NCBI RefSeq assembly: GCF_900116435.1 | Contig: NZ_FPAZ01000008.1 | Coordinates: 180,033-244,032, forward strand | DNA length: 64,000 bases | Direction: 5' to 3' | DNA from: Pseudoalteromonas lipolytica | GTDB lineage: Bacteria; Pseudomonadota; Gammaproteobacteria; Enterobacterales; Alteromonadaceae | Shown here: piece by piece, positions 7,648 through 16,492 of the stretch | How positions within the stretch are numbered: the first letter of the stretch is position 1 | Layout of the letters: every line of letters starts with the position of its first letter | Notes under the pieces: model-generated | Seen by the model: only the letters and a program-made list of their open reading frames with translations | The model's database searches: none | What the model was told of the DNA's origin: nothing | Program-made: the position numbers and the translations under genes

Positions 7648-9267
7648 ATGTGGGCAGCATCAACCTATTTAGTTTTAGCCGTAGCGTTTATTATTGCTGC
7701 GTTGCGTGTAGATACGGTGTACTTTGCGCTATTTTTTTATTGGACAGCGCTTTCATTATTATTAGTGAGCGCGGCTTATTTTTTTGATATCGCGCGAATA
7801 TTCCGTAAACGTGAAAATGGCATTATTCCCATGTATATACGGTGGGCGTTTATTCCATTTTTACTTGGCGCACAACTTTATAACGCGTGGTCTAGAAAAC
7901 ACGATAAAGTGCCGCCACTTCAACAAATAAACGAGCATTTGTTTTTGGCTTGTCGATTATTTCCATCTGACATAGACAGTATGAAAGAAATGGGGATCAC
8001 AGCCGTTTTAGATGTAACCTGTGAGTTTGATGGCTTAGAATGGTCGTCTACTCAAGAAAATATCCGTTATCTAAATATTCCAGTACTTGATCACAGCGTG
8101 CCAACCCGCGCACAATTAAATCAAGCCATTAATTGGATACATCATCAGATTAAAGAAGACAGACGCGTTGTAGTGCATTGTGCATTAGGACGTGGTCGTT
8201 CCGTATTTGTTATGGCTGCTTATTTATTGAGTCAAAACAAAGATGCAGATGTGCACACGATACTTGAGCAAATTAAAGAAACACGTGAGACTGCAAATCT
8301 TAATAAACGTCAATTACGTCATTTAATAAGACGTCATAAAGCCGGTGATTTATTAATTAAAAATAAAGCTGTACTTATTGCTAACCCTGTATCGGGCACG
8401 AAATTATGGGAATCTAAAAATAAACAAATTACCGCCCGATTATCACAGTACTACGATTTAACAGTACACACGACAACGGCCGAAATTAGTGGCATTGATT
8501 TAGCAAAAGAGGCCATTAAATCACAGCCCGATGTAATCATTGCATGTGGGGGAGATGGCACTGTGACAGAGGTTGCAAGTGTGTTGGTTGATACCCCCTG
8601 TAAATTAGGGATCATTCCATTAGGTACAGCAAATGCGTTAGCGCATGTTTTAATGGGCATTCGGTCAAAAATAATTCCTGTCGAACAAGCCTGTGAGCTC
8701 ATTATTGAAGGGCAGGCGAGTCGTATTGATACTGCACTGTGTAATGGCGAACGTATGCTATTGCTTGTAGGGATAGGTTTTGAGCAAAAGATGATAGAAA
8801 AAGCGCATCGTGATGCAAAAAATGAATCGGGGCAATTGGCCTATTTACAAGGTTTTTGGCACGCGCTCGGCGAGCATGAAGCTCAAGATTACACCGTAAA
8901 ACTTGATAACAATGAACCGCAGTCAATTCATACCACAAGCCTGATTATCGCCAACGCAGCACCGTTCACCACCCTGCTAGCGCAATCAGCAGGGCAGCCC
9001 GACCATAAAGATGGGTTACTAGATGTTAATTGGCTTACCCCAAGTGCAGACTCGAAAGCCAGTACCTTGAGTATTGCTGAGTTGGTTTTTTCAAGCATTA
9101 CTCAGACAAGTTTTGCAATTAACAGCCATCACACAAATGCTAAGCGTGTCTGTGTTACGGCAGAAAATGAATTAAGCTATGTAATTGATGGCGAGGTGAA
9201 AACAGCTGAGGAAATCGTTGTAGAAATATCACCGAAATCGCTTTCGGTGATAATGGCAGAAGAATAA
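7648..9267 (+). CDS. Membrane-anchored dual-specificity phosphatase / diacylglycerol kinase fusion
   Basis: This 539-residue protein has three parts. An N-terminal membrane region (about 1-80) has two hydrophobic hairpins. A protein-tyrosine/dual-specificity phosphatase domain (about 85-235) has the catalytic loop HCALGRGRS (C178, R184) and a preceding D-H-S-V-P loop. A lipid/diacylglycerol kinase catalytic domain (about 238-539) has ACGGDGT (301-305) and IPLGTANALAH. It may couple dephosphorylation of a lipid or protein to lipid phosphorylation at the inner membrane. The ATG at 7648 has AAGGAG 5 bases upstream; an upstream GTG overlaps that site. Its stop abuts the stop of the converging VF530 gene. 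Confidence 0.88.
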   Translation: MWAASTYLVLAVAFIIAALRVDTVYFALFFYWTALSLLLVSAAYFFDIARIFRKRENGIIPMYIRWAFIPFLLGAQLYNAWSRKHDKVPPLQQINEHLFLACRLFPSDIDSMKEMGITAVLDVTCEFDGLEWSSTQENIRYLNIPVLDHSVPTRAQLNQAINWIHHQIKEDRRVVVHCALGRGRSVFVMAAYLLSQNKDADVHTILEQIKETRETANLNKRQLRHLIRRHKAGDLLIKNKAVLIANPVSGTKLWESKNKQITARLSQYYDLTVHTTTAEISGIDLAKEAIKSQPDVIIACGGDGTVTEVASVLVDTPCKLGIIPLGTANALAHVLMGIRSKIIPVEQACELIIEGQASRIDTALCNGERMLLLVGIGFEQKMIEKAHRDAKNESGQLAYLQGFWHALGEHEAQDYTVKLDNNEPQSIHTTSLIIANAAPFTTLLAQSAGQPDHKDGLLDVNWLTPSADSKASTLSIAELVFSSITQTSFAINSHHTNAKRVCVTAENELSYVIDGEVKTAEEIVVEISPKSLSVIMAEE

Positions 9268-9534
9268 TTATTTTTTAATGCTTTTCCACTGGAAAGTTGC
9301 CATATCGTCCTCTTGGGTATTGAAAAACGTATCGACATAAAGTTGCTCTACTTTTTCACGTGCCCAAGGCGTTTTACGTAAAAATTTTAAACTTGATTTT
9401 ACACTGGGATCATTTTGAAAGCAGCGAACATCGACATGCGCAGCGAGGCCTTCCCAGCCAAATTTTTCTTGTAGCTTAGTGACGATATCGGCAAGTTTTA
9501 CGCCATGCAAAGGATTATTAGGTTGATTATCCAT
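9268..9534 (-). CDS. VF530-like DNA-binding family protein (DUF2132)
   Basis: The 88-residue protein matches the small VF530/DUF2132 family: [25 protein letters not shown], then [26 protein letters not shown]. The family is named for a Vibrio fischeri protein of solved fold and is described as DNA-binding; its cellular role is unknown. Full family length, monocistronic. Its stop codon touches the stop of the plus-strand gene with no gap. Confidence 0.85.
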   Translation of the reverse strand: MDNQPNNPLHGVKLADIVTKLQEKFGWEGLAAHVDVRCFQNDPSVKSSLKFLRKTPWAREKVEQLYVDTFFNTQEDDMATFQWKSIKK

Positions 9535-9590
9535 ACTAAATCTTAGGTTACTTATTACCGCGCAATAGTAACCTATCTCGTCACTAGATG

Positions 9591-9887
9591 CTAATTGACA
9601 CGAATTGTTTTCGCCTGCTTAGGGTAAATAATATCGCCGTTTTCATTCAATCGATACCACATGAGATCACTATTAGACAGATGGTCTGTTTTTGTAGCGC
9701 ATATAAGCATGCTGTTCGCTACAGCAATAATCGCACCCTCGGTATAGCGTTTATTTTCATACCAGCATACCTTTGCGTTGGTTAATGCACTGTCGCCATC
9801 TAGCACCACTAACGGAGTGTCTTTCGCTGTTGCTATATGAGAAAACACTAAAAAAAATAATAAAAAGATTGAGATACGTGTAAGCAA
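9591..9887 (-). CDS. Small secreted protein, probable DUF1496 (YnjH-like)
   Basis: The 98-residue product has a signal peptide (about 1-21, ending IATA), then a short domain with [15 protein letters not shown] and a second cysteine in LICATK. This matches my memory of the DUF1496/YnjH family, whose two cysteines probably form a disulfide. Function is unknown. It is transcribed away from the 76-residue protein at 9983 across a short intergenic gap. Confidence 0.65.
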   Translation of the reverse strand: MLTRISIFLLFFLVFSHIATAKDTPLVVLDGDSALTNAKVCWYENKRYTEGAIIAVANSMLICATKTDHLSNSDLMWYRLNENGDIIYPKQAKTIRVN

Positions 9888-9982
9888 ATTTCACCCCGCA
9901 GTAGCAGTTTTTAATATCTTCACTAAGCTTAAGTCTATATGCTATAAAAACACAATGATGGAAATAATAAAAAGGTGAACAT

Positions 9983-10213
9983 ATGCAATTTGATAAAAAT
10001 ATGATTGACGAATTAACACTCCTCGCTAAATTCCCGCGAAATTCAAAAATGCAAGGTATTAAGATTCATTCTGATGCAGATTCTTCACTGATTGATGCAG
10101 CGAAGCGCTTATACGATAAAGGAATTACTGATAGCAGCGATGGAGGCTACCTAACCGATTTAGGTCTTGATTTAATAGAACATGTTACATTGATCCACTC
10201 GGCTTTAAAATAG
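9983..10213 (+). CDS. TIGR02647-type small protein
   Basis: This 76-residue soluble protein resembles the conserved TIGR02647 family of gammaproteobacteria: GIKIHSDADSSLIDAAKRLYDKGI followed by DGGYLTDLGLDLIEH. The spacing looks like a compact winged-helix, but no function is known. ATG with AAGGTGA 5 bases upstream. Monocistronic. Confidence 0.7.
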   Translation: MQFDKNMIDELTLLAKFPRNSKMQGIKIHSDADSSLIDAAKRLYDKGITDSSDGGYLTDLGLDLIEHVTLIHSALK

Positions 10214-10365
10214 CCACAACTGATTAGATAAGCCTAAATCCCGCCCACATTTAGCCAGTTTATTATTAGTTTTTTGCTAATAGTCAACTGGCAAATTCAC
10301 TAAACCATACTATCATTCAGTTTTCATTCATTTAAATTCATTTTATTTAAATAAAGGGACTCGTG

Positions 10366-13047
10366 ATGAAAACGAATAAACTCAAACTTGCACTTCTAAG
10401 CAGTACAATTACTTTATTATTAGCTGGCTGTGGTTCGGACAATGATGAAAATGAACCTGAAGTCGTCGACACTCCCCCCGTCATTCAACTTGATAGCACT
10501 GCGAGTGTAAAAGAGGGTGAAAGCACAGAATTATCAGCAACGGTTACCGATGATAACGCGAGTATTAGCTACAACTGGGTACAAGATTCAGGCCCGAATA
10601 TTACGCTAACGGGAGCAGACACAAACTCTATCAGCTTTATTGCGCCAGCACTTGATAACGACACAGAAGCTATGTTTACGCTTACGGCTACGGACTCAGC
10701 AGGCCAAGCTACATCAAAATCAATTACGGTGAGTTTGTTGAATAATGTTGCCCCTAAGGTCTCTGCAGACTTTGGCTCTGCACAAGAAAAGTCGATGGCG
10801 ACACTCTCAGTAAATGCGACTGATGACGATGGCAGTATTAGCAGTTATAACTGGGAGCAAACAGCAGGGCCCACAGTTACGTTGAGCAGTGCGACTGAAC
10901 AACAAGTGTCATTTACTTTACCGAGTGTTGCCGAAGATACCGAGCTTAAATTCAAAGTAACAGTTACAGATGATTCAGGCGATAGTACTGAATTAGAACA
11001 AAGTTTCACTATAGCGAGTATCGATAACACGTATACCTTAGCGGGTTCAATTACGGGTGATAAGTTTAGTAATGCGACCGTTAATGCAACTTTACTCGGT
11101 ACTAATTACACACAAATGAGTGATGCTAACGGTGATTTTACGTTTACGTTTACTGTTGACGATGATGAAACGAATCTGTTTAGTCGTATTAATGCTATAT
11201 CTGCGACTAATTCGAGTCTTGAATACAGTGCATTTGTTTCCGATTTAACTGCCAATGCCCAAGTACAAGCAGCACCCAAAATTAAGGCTAATTTTGCCCA
11301 TGGTGATGAAGGCGCTAATACGGTAAGTTTAAGCGCTGTTTCTACGGCGTTAGTTGCGCTTATTACAGCGGCAAATGAGGGGATACCACCGGCTGACCTT
11401 GAAAGCTTTTCATTGGTAGAAAAAGGGGTTGATCCAGATGTGTTGATTGAAGCTGCAGCCGTCGTGAAATATGCGACCGAAAATGAAGTGACCCTTCCAG
11501 AAGGAACGGAAAATTTAATTGATCTTATTGAAAACCCAGACGCTTATAACGAGTTTGTCGCCGCTGTTGAGCAATCAAACCCAGGCGCAATCGAAAATGA
11601 AGTTGCAAAAATAATAGCAGATCCAGAACTAACCCCACCTGTCGATGAATCATCTCTACCTGCTTACTATGTAAGAACATACCCTACAGCAAAAGGGTTC
11701 CTTTCACGTGGTGGCCAGCAATACACATTTGAAGAAAACGGTATGGGCAAATATGTTCATAGTAGTGGCGCTGTTAATTACAATTGGGCACTTACTGAAG
11801 GTGTGATCACACTTGATTTTACTAGTGGTCAGGGCATTATCGGGTTCCTTTCTGTTGATGTCGGCGTTGCAGGGCTTTCTCAGCAACAAGTTGATGATCT
11901 TTTCAATGCAGGGATTTATCAAGTTGAAGTCACCTACTCACCTCAAACAGCGACGCTTAAAAGGATTGTCGAAGGTGAGAGCATTGATAGTTATCGCTTA
12001 ACAATGTCACAAACGGCTCAAATGACACCTATTTACTTGGGCGAAAATGTGATTGAAACACCTGAATTTAACGTTTCAAATGAATCAGATGTCTCAATGA
12101 GAAAGCCATATTCAGGCTCTGACCTTGCGTTTAAAGCTGAAGATATGGGAGGCACTTGGGCAATACAACATTATCAAAGTGATAGTGATGATGGGGTTGT
12201 CGGATTTGTTTTAGACCCATACGTTTTTTCTGCTGATAATACGGGTAAATTACAAGATGCAGAGACAGCACTTCAGTGGCAAATCGAAGAAGGTGTGCTT
12301 AAAGTTACTTTCCCTGATCAGCGATATCAAGAAAGCCGAATTATTGACCAGTTAAATGGTGATTTACAATTACTGAATGTTGCATACTCCGCAGAGGGCG
12401 CTGTTATCGCAACTGAAGTTATGTATGGCTTTAAGGTTGACGAAACGAGTGCAGCCGCCGTTGATGTAACAAATGAGCCCGGCAATTTCTGGCAGACTAT
12501 GATAAATCAGTGGACAAAAGCAAACTGGAAAGATGGCAAGCTAGAGTTTTATTATGAAGGTAACAGCGATAATGGCTTTAATATGTTTGGCTTTCAGTTA
12601 ACAAAAACGGATAGTCGCCGTTTAAATCTAGTCAATGGCACCGAGCAAGATTATACCTTAGATGGCGTAAATGTAGGTTGGATGCAAGAATCTAGAGACG
12701 TCACGATTAACTATTTTGGTAATTTTTCATGCAGTGATGATATGTCTAAACCATGTCGCAAACGTGAATGGGAGATATTAAAATCTCAACCGGGTGTTGC
12801 CGGTGAACGATTATATGTAAAAGAAAAAGACTATTATTTGTTAGATGAAAATGGTTGGTACAATAGCCAAGGTGCGCCTTCTTTAGTGATTGCTCCACGG
12901 ATTAATATCTATGAAACAATTCCTGAAAATTATTGGATGCCAGAGACGATGAAGTCGAGTGGATCACCTAGCTTGTTTAATACAACCAGCAGTTCAACAA
13001 ACTATACGATACTTTCACCTAATAAAGATAAATCATCCGTTAACTAA
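10366..13047 (+). CDS. Large lipoprotein with two Ig/PKD-like domains
   Basis: The 893-residue lipoprotein has a lipobox LAGC (Cys about 23) and an acidic linker. Two PKD/REJ-like domains (about 35-128 and 130-217) each carry a Y-N-W core (SYNWVQDSGP, SYNWEQTAGP) and a TVTDD-type ending. A carboxypeptidase-regulatory-like beta domain follows (about 222-300). The remaining 550 residues are beta-rich and unrecognised. It is probably exposed on the outer membrane for adhesion or polymer binding. The ATG at 10366 has AAGGGA upstream; a GTG one codon earlier is possible. A strong terminator follows. Confidence 0.75.
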   Translation: MKTNKLKLALLSSTITLLLAGCGSDNDENEPEVVDTPPVIQLDSTASVKEGESTELSATVTDDNASISYNWVQDSGPNITLTGADTNSISFIAPALDNDTEAMFTLTATDSAGQATSKSITVSLLNNVAPKVSADFGSAQEKSMATLSVNATDDDGSISSYNWEQTAGPTVTLSSATEQQVSFTLPSVAEDTELKFKVTVTDDSGDSTELEQSFTIASIDNTYTLAGSITGDKFSNATVNATLLGTNYTQMSDANGDFTFTFTVDDDETNLFSRINAISATNSSLEYSAFVSDLTANAQVQAAPKIKANFAHGDEGANTVSLSAVSTALVALITAANEGIPPADLESFSLVEKGVDPDVLIEAAAVVKYATENEVTLPEGTENLIDLIENPDAYNEFVAAVEQSNPGAIENEVAKIIADPELTPPVDESSLPAYYVRTYPTAKGFLSRGGQQYTFEENGMGKYVHSSGAVNYNWALTEGVITLDFTSGQGIIGFLSVDVGVAGLSQQQVDDLFNAGIYQVEVTYSPQTATLKRIVEGESIDSYRLTMSQTAQMTPIYLGENVIETPEFNVSNESDVSMRKPYSGSDLAFKAEDMGGTWAIQHYQSDSDDGVVGFVLDPYVFSADNTGKLQDAETALQWQIEEGVLKVTFPDQRYQESRIIDQLNGDLQLLNVAYSAEGAVIATEVMYGFKVDETSAAAVDVTNEPGNFWQTMINQWTKANWKDGKLEFYYEGNSDNGFNMFGFQLTKTDSRRLNLVNGTEQDYTLDGVNVGWMQESRDVTINYFGNFSCSDDMSKPCRKREWEILKSQPGVAGERLYVKEKDYYLLDENGWYNSQGAPSLVIAPRINIYETIPENYWMPETMKSSGSPSLFNTTSSSTNYTILSPNKDKSSVN

Positions 13048-13057
13048 TCCTTGCAGC

Positions 13058-13084
13058 AAAAGGCCCGATTAAATCGGGCCTTTT
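13058..13084. terminator. Bidirectional terminator
   Basis: AAAAGGCCCG, loop ATTAAAT, CGGGCCTTTT: GC-rich stem with an A-run on one side and a U-run on the other. It separates the large lipoprotein gene from converging maiA. Confidence 0.9.
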
Positions 13085-13087
13085 AAT

Positions 13088-13717
13088 TTATATTGAATCG
13101 GGTTGATTCTGCGGGGCTGCATCAATAAATGCATCAAGTGTATTACAGTGTTCATACACAGCGGCGATTTTTGGATATTTTTTCATATCAACGTTAAAAC
13201 GCAGTGCATTAAATACTTGAGGCACTAAACAGACATCAGCTAAGGTTGGCTCATTCCCTACACAAAAACGATTACCCTCATCTAACATTTTTTCTATGCT
13301 GTCGAATCCGACCTCAACCCAATGCTTATACCAGGTGTTCTTAGCCTCATCATCGACACCAAGATCATTGGCTAAGTATTTTAAAACGCGTAAGTTATCA
13401 ATTGGATGAATATCACAGGCTACGGCGTAACAAAGGTTACGGATCTGTGCTTTTTGCCATGCATCACCCGTCAGTAAAGGGACCTCTGTATGGGTTTCTT
13501 CAAGCCATTCTAAAATAGCTAATGATTGCGCTAAAACCCCGTACTCGGTTTCTAACGCTGGCAAAAGGCCTTGTGGGTTTTTTGCCAAATAGGCATCGCT
13601 TTGCTGTTCCGATTTTAATAGATTTACGGTTACAAGTTCATGATCAATGTTTTTTAAATTAAGGGCGATACGAACGCGGTACGCCGCAGATGAACGAAAA
13701 TAGCTATAAAGTTTCAT
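13088..13717 (-). CDS. maiA: Maleylacetoacetate isomerase
   Basis: This zeta-class glutathione transferase isomerises maleylacetoacetate to fumarylacetoacetate in tyrosine/homogentisate degradation. The 209 residues match family length. The N-terminal thioredoxin-like domain has the zeta signature YFRSSAAYRVRIALNLK with the active-site SSAAYR motif and NPQGLLPALE. The C-terminal helical domain has LADVCLVPQVFNA. Its ATG overlaps the hmgA stop by one base (TAATG), so translation is coupled. No fumarylacetoacetate hydrolase gene is adjacent. Confidence 0.95.
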   Translation of the reverse strand: MKLYSYFRSSAAYRVRIALNLKNIDHELVTVNLLKSEQQSDAYLAKNPQGLLPALETEYGVLAQSLAILEWLEETHTEVPLLTGDAWQKAQIRNLCYAVACDIHPIDNLRVLKYLANDLGVDDEAKNTWYKHWVEVGFDSIEKMLDEGNRFCVGNEPTLADVCLVPQVFNALRFNVDMKKYPKIAAVYEHCNTLDAFIDAAPQNQPDSI

Positions 13718-15024
13718 TATACGTCCTGTTTACCTGTAAAGTGTTTTTTAATAGTTCGCCAACAATCTGTGTAGTTTGCTTGACGCTCTTTACCTTCAAG
13801 GGCATATTTTGTTGGTGAAATAACGTAACGTGATTCAAACATAAATGCGAGTGTATTTTCATAGCGTTGTGGCTGTAAATCTGCATTCGACGCTTTTTCA
13901 AATACATCAGCTTCAGGTCCATGTGGTGACATACAATTATGTAGACTTGAGCCGCCCGGTACAAAACCGTGCTCTTTGGCATCGTAAACACCTTCAATTA
14001 AGCCCATAAATTCACTCATAATATTGCGATGATAATAGGGTGGGCGGAAAGTGTTTTCTGCTACCATCCATCGTGGAGGGAAAATAGCAAAATCTATATT
14101 TGCGACACCCTCAGTACCTGAAGGTGACGTAAGGACAGTAAAAATTGATGGATCTGGGTGATCATAGCTTACGGTGTTCATGACATTGAAACGCGCTAAA
14201 TCATATTTATAGGGTGCACTATTACCCGTCCATGCGACCACATCGAGTGGTGAATGACCAATATCACAACGGAACATGTTACCGTTAAATTTCGCAACTA
14301 ATTCAAAGTGACCTTCAATATCTTCAAATGCAGCAACAGGGTAGTGAAAGTCACGGTCATTAGCGTAACCGTTTGCACCAACTGGACCACGCTCAGGCAA
14401 TATGTACGCATGGCCATAGTTTTCACAAATATAACCCCGTGCAGTCTCCGTTAATAAATCAACTGCAAACTTAATGCCTCGTGGAATAACGGCAATCTCA
14501 CCGGCACGTACTGTTAACTTGCCGCACTCAGTTCTAAGCAGTAGTTCGCCTTGTTGAGGAACAAACAACATCTCGCCATCTGCATTGTAAAAGTAACGGT
14601 TATCCATAGACTTATTAGCGACATAAATATGAATACCAATACCTGTTTGTGCGTTTGCGCTACCATTTGCTGCCATCGTGACGAGACCGTCGATAAAGTC
14701 AGTCGGTTCTGTTGGGAAATCAATCGGATCCCAACGTAGCATCGTCGGTGGTGTTGGTACTTCGGTGATTGGTGCTGTACGAATTAAACCATTATCAATT
14801 GCTGTGTAGTCGCCTTGAATAACCGAAGGACGAATACGATAAAACCATGTTCTGCGATTATCTGCACGCGGTGCTGTAAAAGCCGTTGTGCTAAATTGCT
14901 CAGCGTATAAATCGTAGTTTACTTTTTGTGGGCTGAACTGACCAATTGGTAATGCACCCGGCAGTGCTTCGGTTTCAAATTCATTACCAAAGCCTGTCAT
15001 ATATTGTAATTCGTTGTTATTCAT
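13717..15024 (-). CDS. hmgA: Homogentisate 1,2-dioxygenase
   Basis: The Fe(II) ring-cleavage enzyme converts homogentisate to maleylacetoacetate; its loss causes brown pyomelanin in many bacteria. The 435 residues are full length. Typical segments are [22 protein letters not shown] at the start, then [29 protein letters not shown] and [16 protein letters not shown], which hold the metal-ligand His/Glu residues. I start at 15024, where AGGAG lies 7 bases upstream, rather than the longer frame to 15063. It is the first gene of hmgA-maiA, divergent from a MarR gene. Confidence 0.95.
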   Translation of the reverse strand: MNNNELQYMTGFGNEFETEALPGALPIGQFSPQKVNYDLYAEQFSTTAFTAPRADNRRTWFYRIRPSVIQGDYTAIDNGLIRTAPITEVPTPPTMLRWDPIDFPTEPTDFIDGLVTMAANGSANAQTGIGIHIYVANKSMDNRYFYNADGEMLFVPQQGELLLRTECGKLTVRAGEIAVIPRGIKFAVDLLTETARGYICENYGHAYILPERGPVGANGYANDRDFHYPVAAFEDIEGHFELVAKFNGNMFRCDIGHSPLDVVAWTGNSAPYKYDLARFNVMNTVSYDHPDPSIFTVLTSPSGTEGVANIDFAIFPPRWMVAENTFRPPYYHRNIMSEFMGLIEGVYDAKEHGFVPGGSSLHNCMSPHGPEADVFEKASNADLQPQRYENTLAFMFESRYVISPTKYALEGKERQANYTDCWRTIKKHFTGKQDV

Positions 15025-15054
15025 CACTAGACTCCTGAAAGGTTTTAGGTAAGA

Positions 15055-15072
15055 TACTCTCATGTGAGAGTA
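15055..15072. promoter_or_regulatory. MarR-type operator candidate between hmgA and MarR gene
   Basis: TACTCTCA-TG-TGAGAGTA: perfect 8-bp arms with a 2-bp spacer in the 103-bp divergent region. It sits 31 bases before the hmgA start and 56 before the regulator start. Size and symmetry suit a MarR dimer; binding is inferred. Confidence 0.6.
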
Positions 15073-15127
15073 AATTCAAATAGGATAGAATTTAACTCTG
15101 TAAATATTTTTTGACAGTAAAAAAGCC

Positions 15128-15583
15128 ATGACAAAAGAGATGAAAGCGACATTTGATTTAAACAGTTTTCTGCCCTACACACTCAACAATATTGCAACGC
15201 AAATGAGTGAACAATTTAGTGAGCTATATCAAAGCCAATTTGACTTAACTGTGCCACAATGGCGCATTATTGCCAATCTAGCCCAATACGGTCAGCTAAG
15301 TGCAAAATCGTTATGTGATTTGGCACACATGGATAAGTCTACGGTATCAAGAGCGGTTAAACGCTTATTAGAAAGAGACATTATAAGCGCCCAATCTGAT
15401 CCACTCGATAAAAGAGCAACCTTACTGTCATTAACACGTGATGGCAGCGATATGGTCGAAAAAATTAGTCCGGTGGCATTAGATTGGCAAGCAGAGATGC
15501 TAAAAGACATAGATGAACATGAATATGAAAACTTTATCTCAACGCTGAATAAAGTTTACAATAGCCTCAATAAAAATGTTTAA
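15128..15583 (+). CDS. MarR-family regulator, probably of hmgA-maiA
   Basis: The 151-residue winged-helix regulator has the MarR core: TVPQWRIIANLAQYGQLSAKSLCDLAHMDKSTVSRAVKRLLER as helix-turn-helix, then SDPLDKRATLLSLTRDG as the wing. It is divergent from hmgA across a region with a palindromic operator candidate, so it probably represses tyrosine degradation in response to a pathway aromatic. There is no strong ribosome site at the ATG; a start four codons later is possible. Confidence 0.88.
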   Translation: MTKEMKATFDLNSFLPYTLNNIATQMSEQFSELYQSQFDLTVPQWRIIANLAQYGQLSAKSLCDLAHMDKSTVSRAVKRLLERDIISAQSDPLDKRATLLSLTRDGSDMVEKISPVALDWQAEMLKDIDEHEYENFISTLNKVYNSLNKNV

Positions 15584-15634
15584 TTCTGTAATCTTAGTGC
15601 TGCTACATATTGATTTAGTGAATCGATACGGATA

Positions 15635-15649
15635 TGATAATCGATATCA
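15635..15649. promoter_or_regulatory. Fur-box-like sequence upstream of iron transport operon
   Basis: TGATAAT-C-GATATCA has the 7-1-7 layout of a Fur site, with five of seven positions symmetric. It lies 31 bases before the first gene. Fur repression of the ferric importer would be expected; the match is imperfect. Confidence 0.55.
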
Positions 15650-15679
15650 TTTACAATTAGAAATTTGGATGCTCTCCCT

Positions 15680-16492
15680 ATGAAATTAGCGTTAAACACA
15701 ATGAAGACTTTTGGCCTTAGCCTTGTATTAGCATCAGCATTTATTACGCAACCAGTATTGGCAAATGGCCCAATTGGCGAGCACGTTAATCACCTTAAAG
15801 CAAACTTAAAAGATTATTCTGATGATGTTGAGTGGATGATAGCAAAAGTGGATGCTTTAGTGACAGAGTATGAAAAAAATGGCGCTAAGGCTGTTAAAAG
15901 CGATGATTTAATTGAGTATTGGGAATCAGTAAAGTTTCACAGTGCCATCGAAACTAATTACGTTCCAGTTTATGCATCTATTTGGCAAAGCATTTATGGT
16001 ATTAAAATGGCCATCGATGATAAAAAACCTGCAAGCGAAGTACGTCAACACCAGCAGGCACTAGATGCGGCTCTATGGCAGGGGCTAGGGGCTGTTAAAT
16101 TAGCCGCTGATTTTCAACAAAAAGGCTTATTGAAAGCGGTAAAAGCGACGGCCTCTGAAAACATGACGCAAAGCGCCACTATTGATGAAATTAAACATAA
16201 GTTAGACCGCGTTGTGGCAAAATATGCTGAGCGTTTAAGCGACGAAGCGACTCAAATTGTACACGATACTTACCTTCACTTATTTGAAGGCGTAGAAGGT
16301 ACTCTAATTGAAAAAGACGCAAAACTTGTGGAAGTACTTGAAAAAGATTTTAACGTCACACTTCCAAAAGCCATTTCAGACAAAAAAGACGTTGACCAAG
16401 TTAGAAATGTGGTTATTGATATGCAAGAAAAACTTGATCGCGCTAAAGTGCTATTAGAAGAAGCTGAAAAGTCACGTAAGGATGTATTTTAG
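15680..16492 (+). CDS. Unrecognised periplasmic helical protein leading the iron ABC operon
   Basis: This is a 270-residue protein with a cleavable signal peptide (MKLALNTMKTFGLSLVLASA, cleavage near VLA-N). The mature part is almost entirely helical and rich in charged residues. A central segment, YWESVKFHSAIETNYVPVYASIW, has clustered His/Glu/Tyr residues. I do not recognise the family. Its stop overlaps the GTG of the iron-binding protein gene by one base (TAGTG), so it is translationally coupled to ferric import. A role in periplasmic iron capture or delivery is inference. The ATG at 15680 is weak; TTG 15665 and ATG 15701 are alternatives. Confidence 0.7.
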   Translation: MKLALNTMKTFGLSLVLASAFITQPVLANGPIGEHVNHLKANLKDYSDDVEWMIAKVDALVTEYEKNGAKAVKSDDLIEYWESVKFHSAIETNYVPVYASIWQSIYGIKMAIDDKKPASEVRQHQQALDAALWQGLGAVKLAADFQQKGLLKAVKATASENMTQSATIDEIKHKLDRVVAKYAERLSDEATQIVHDTYLHLFEGVEGTLIEKDAKLVEVLEKDFNVTLPKAISDKKDVDQVRNVVIDMQEKLDRAKVLLEEAEKSRKDVF

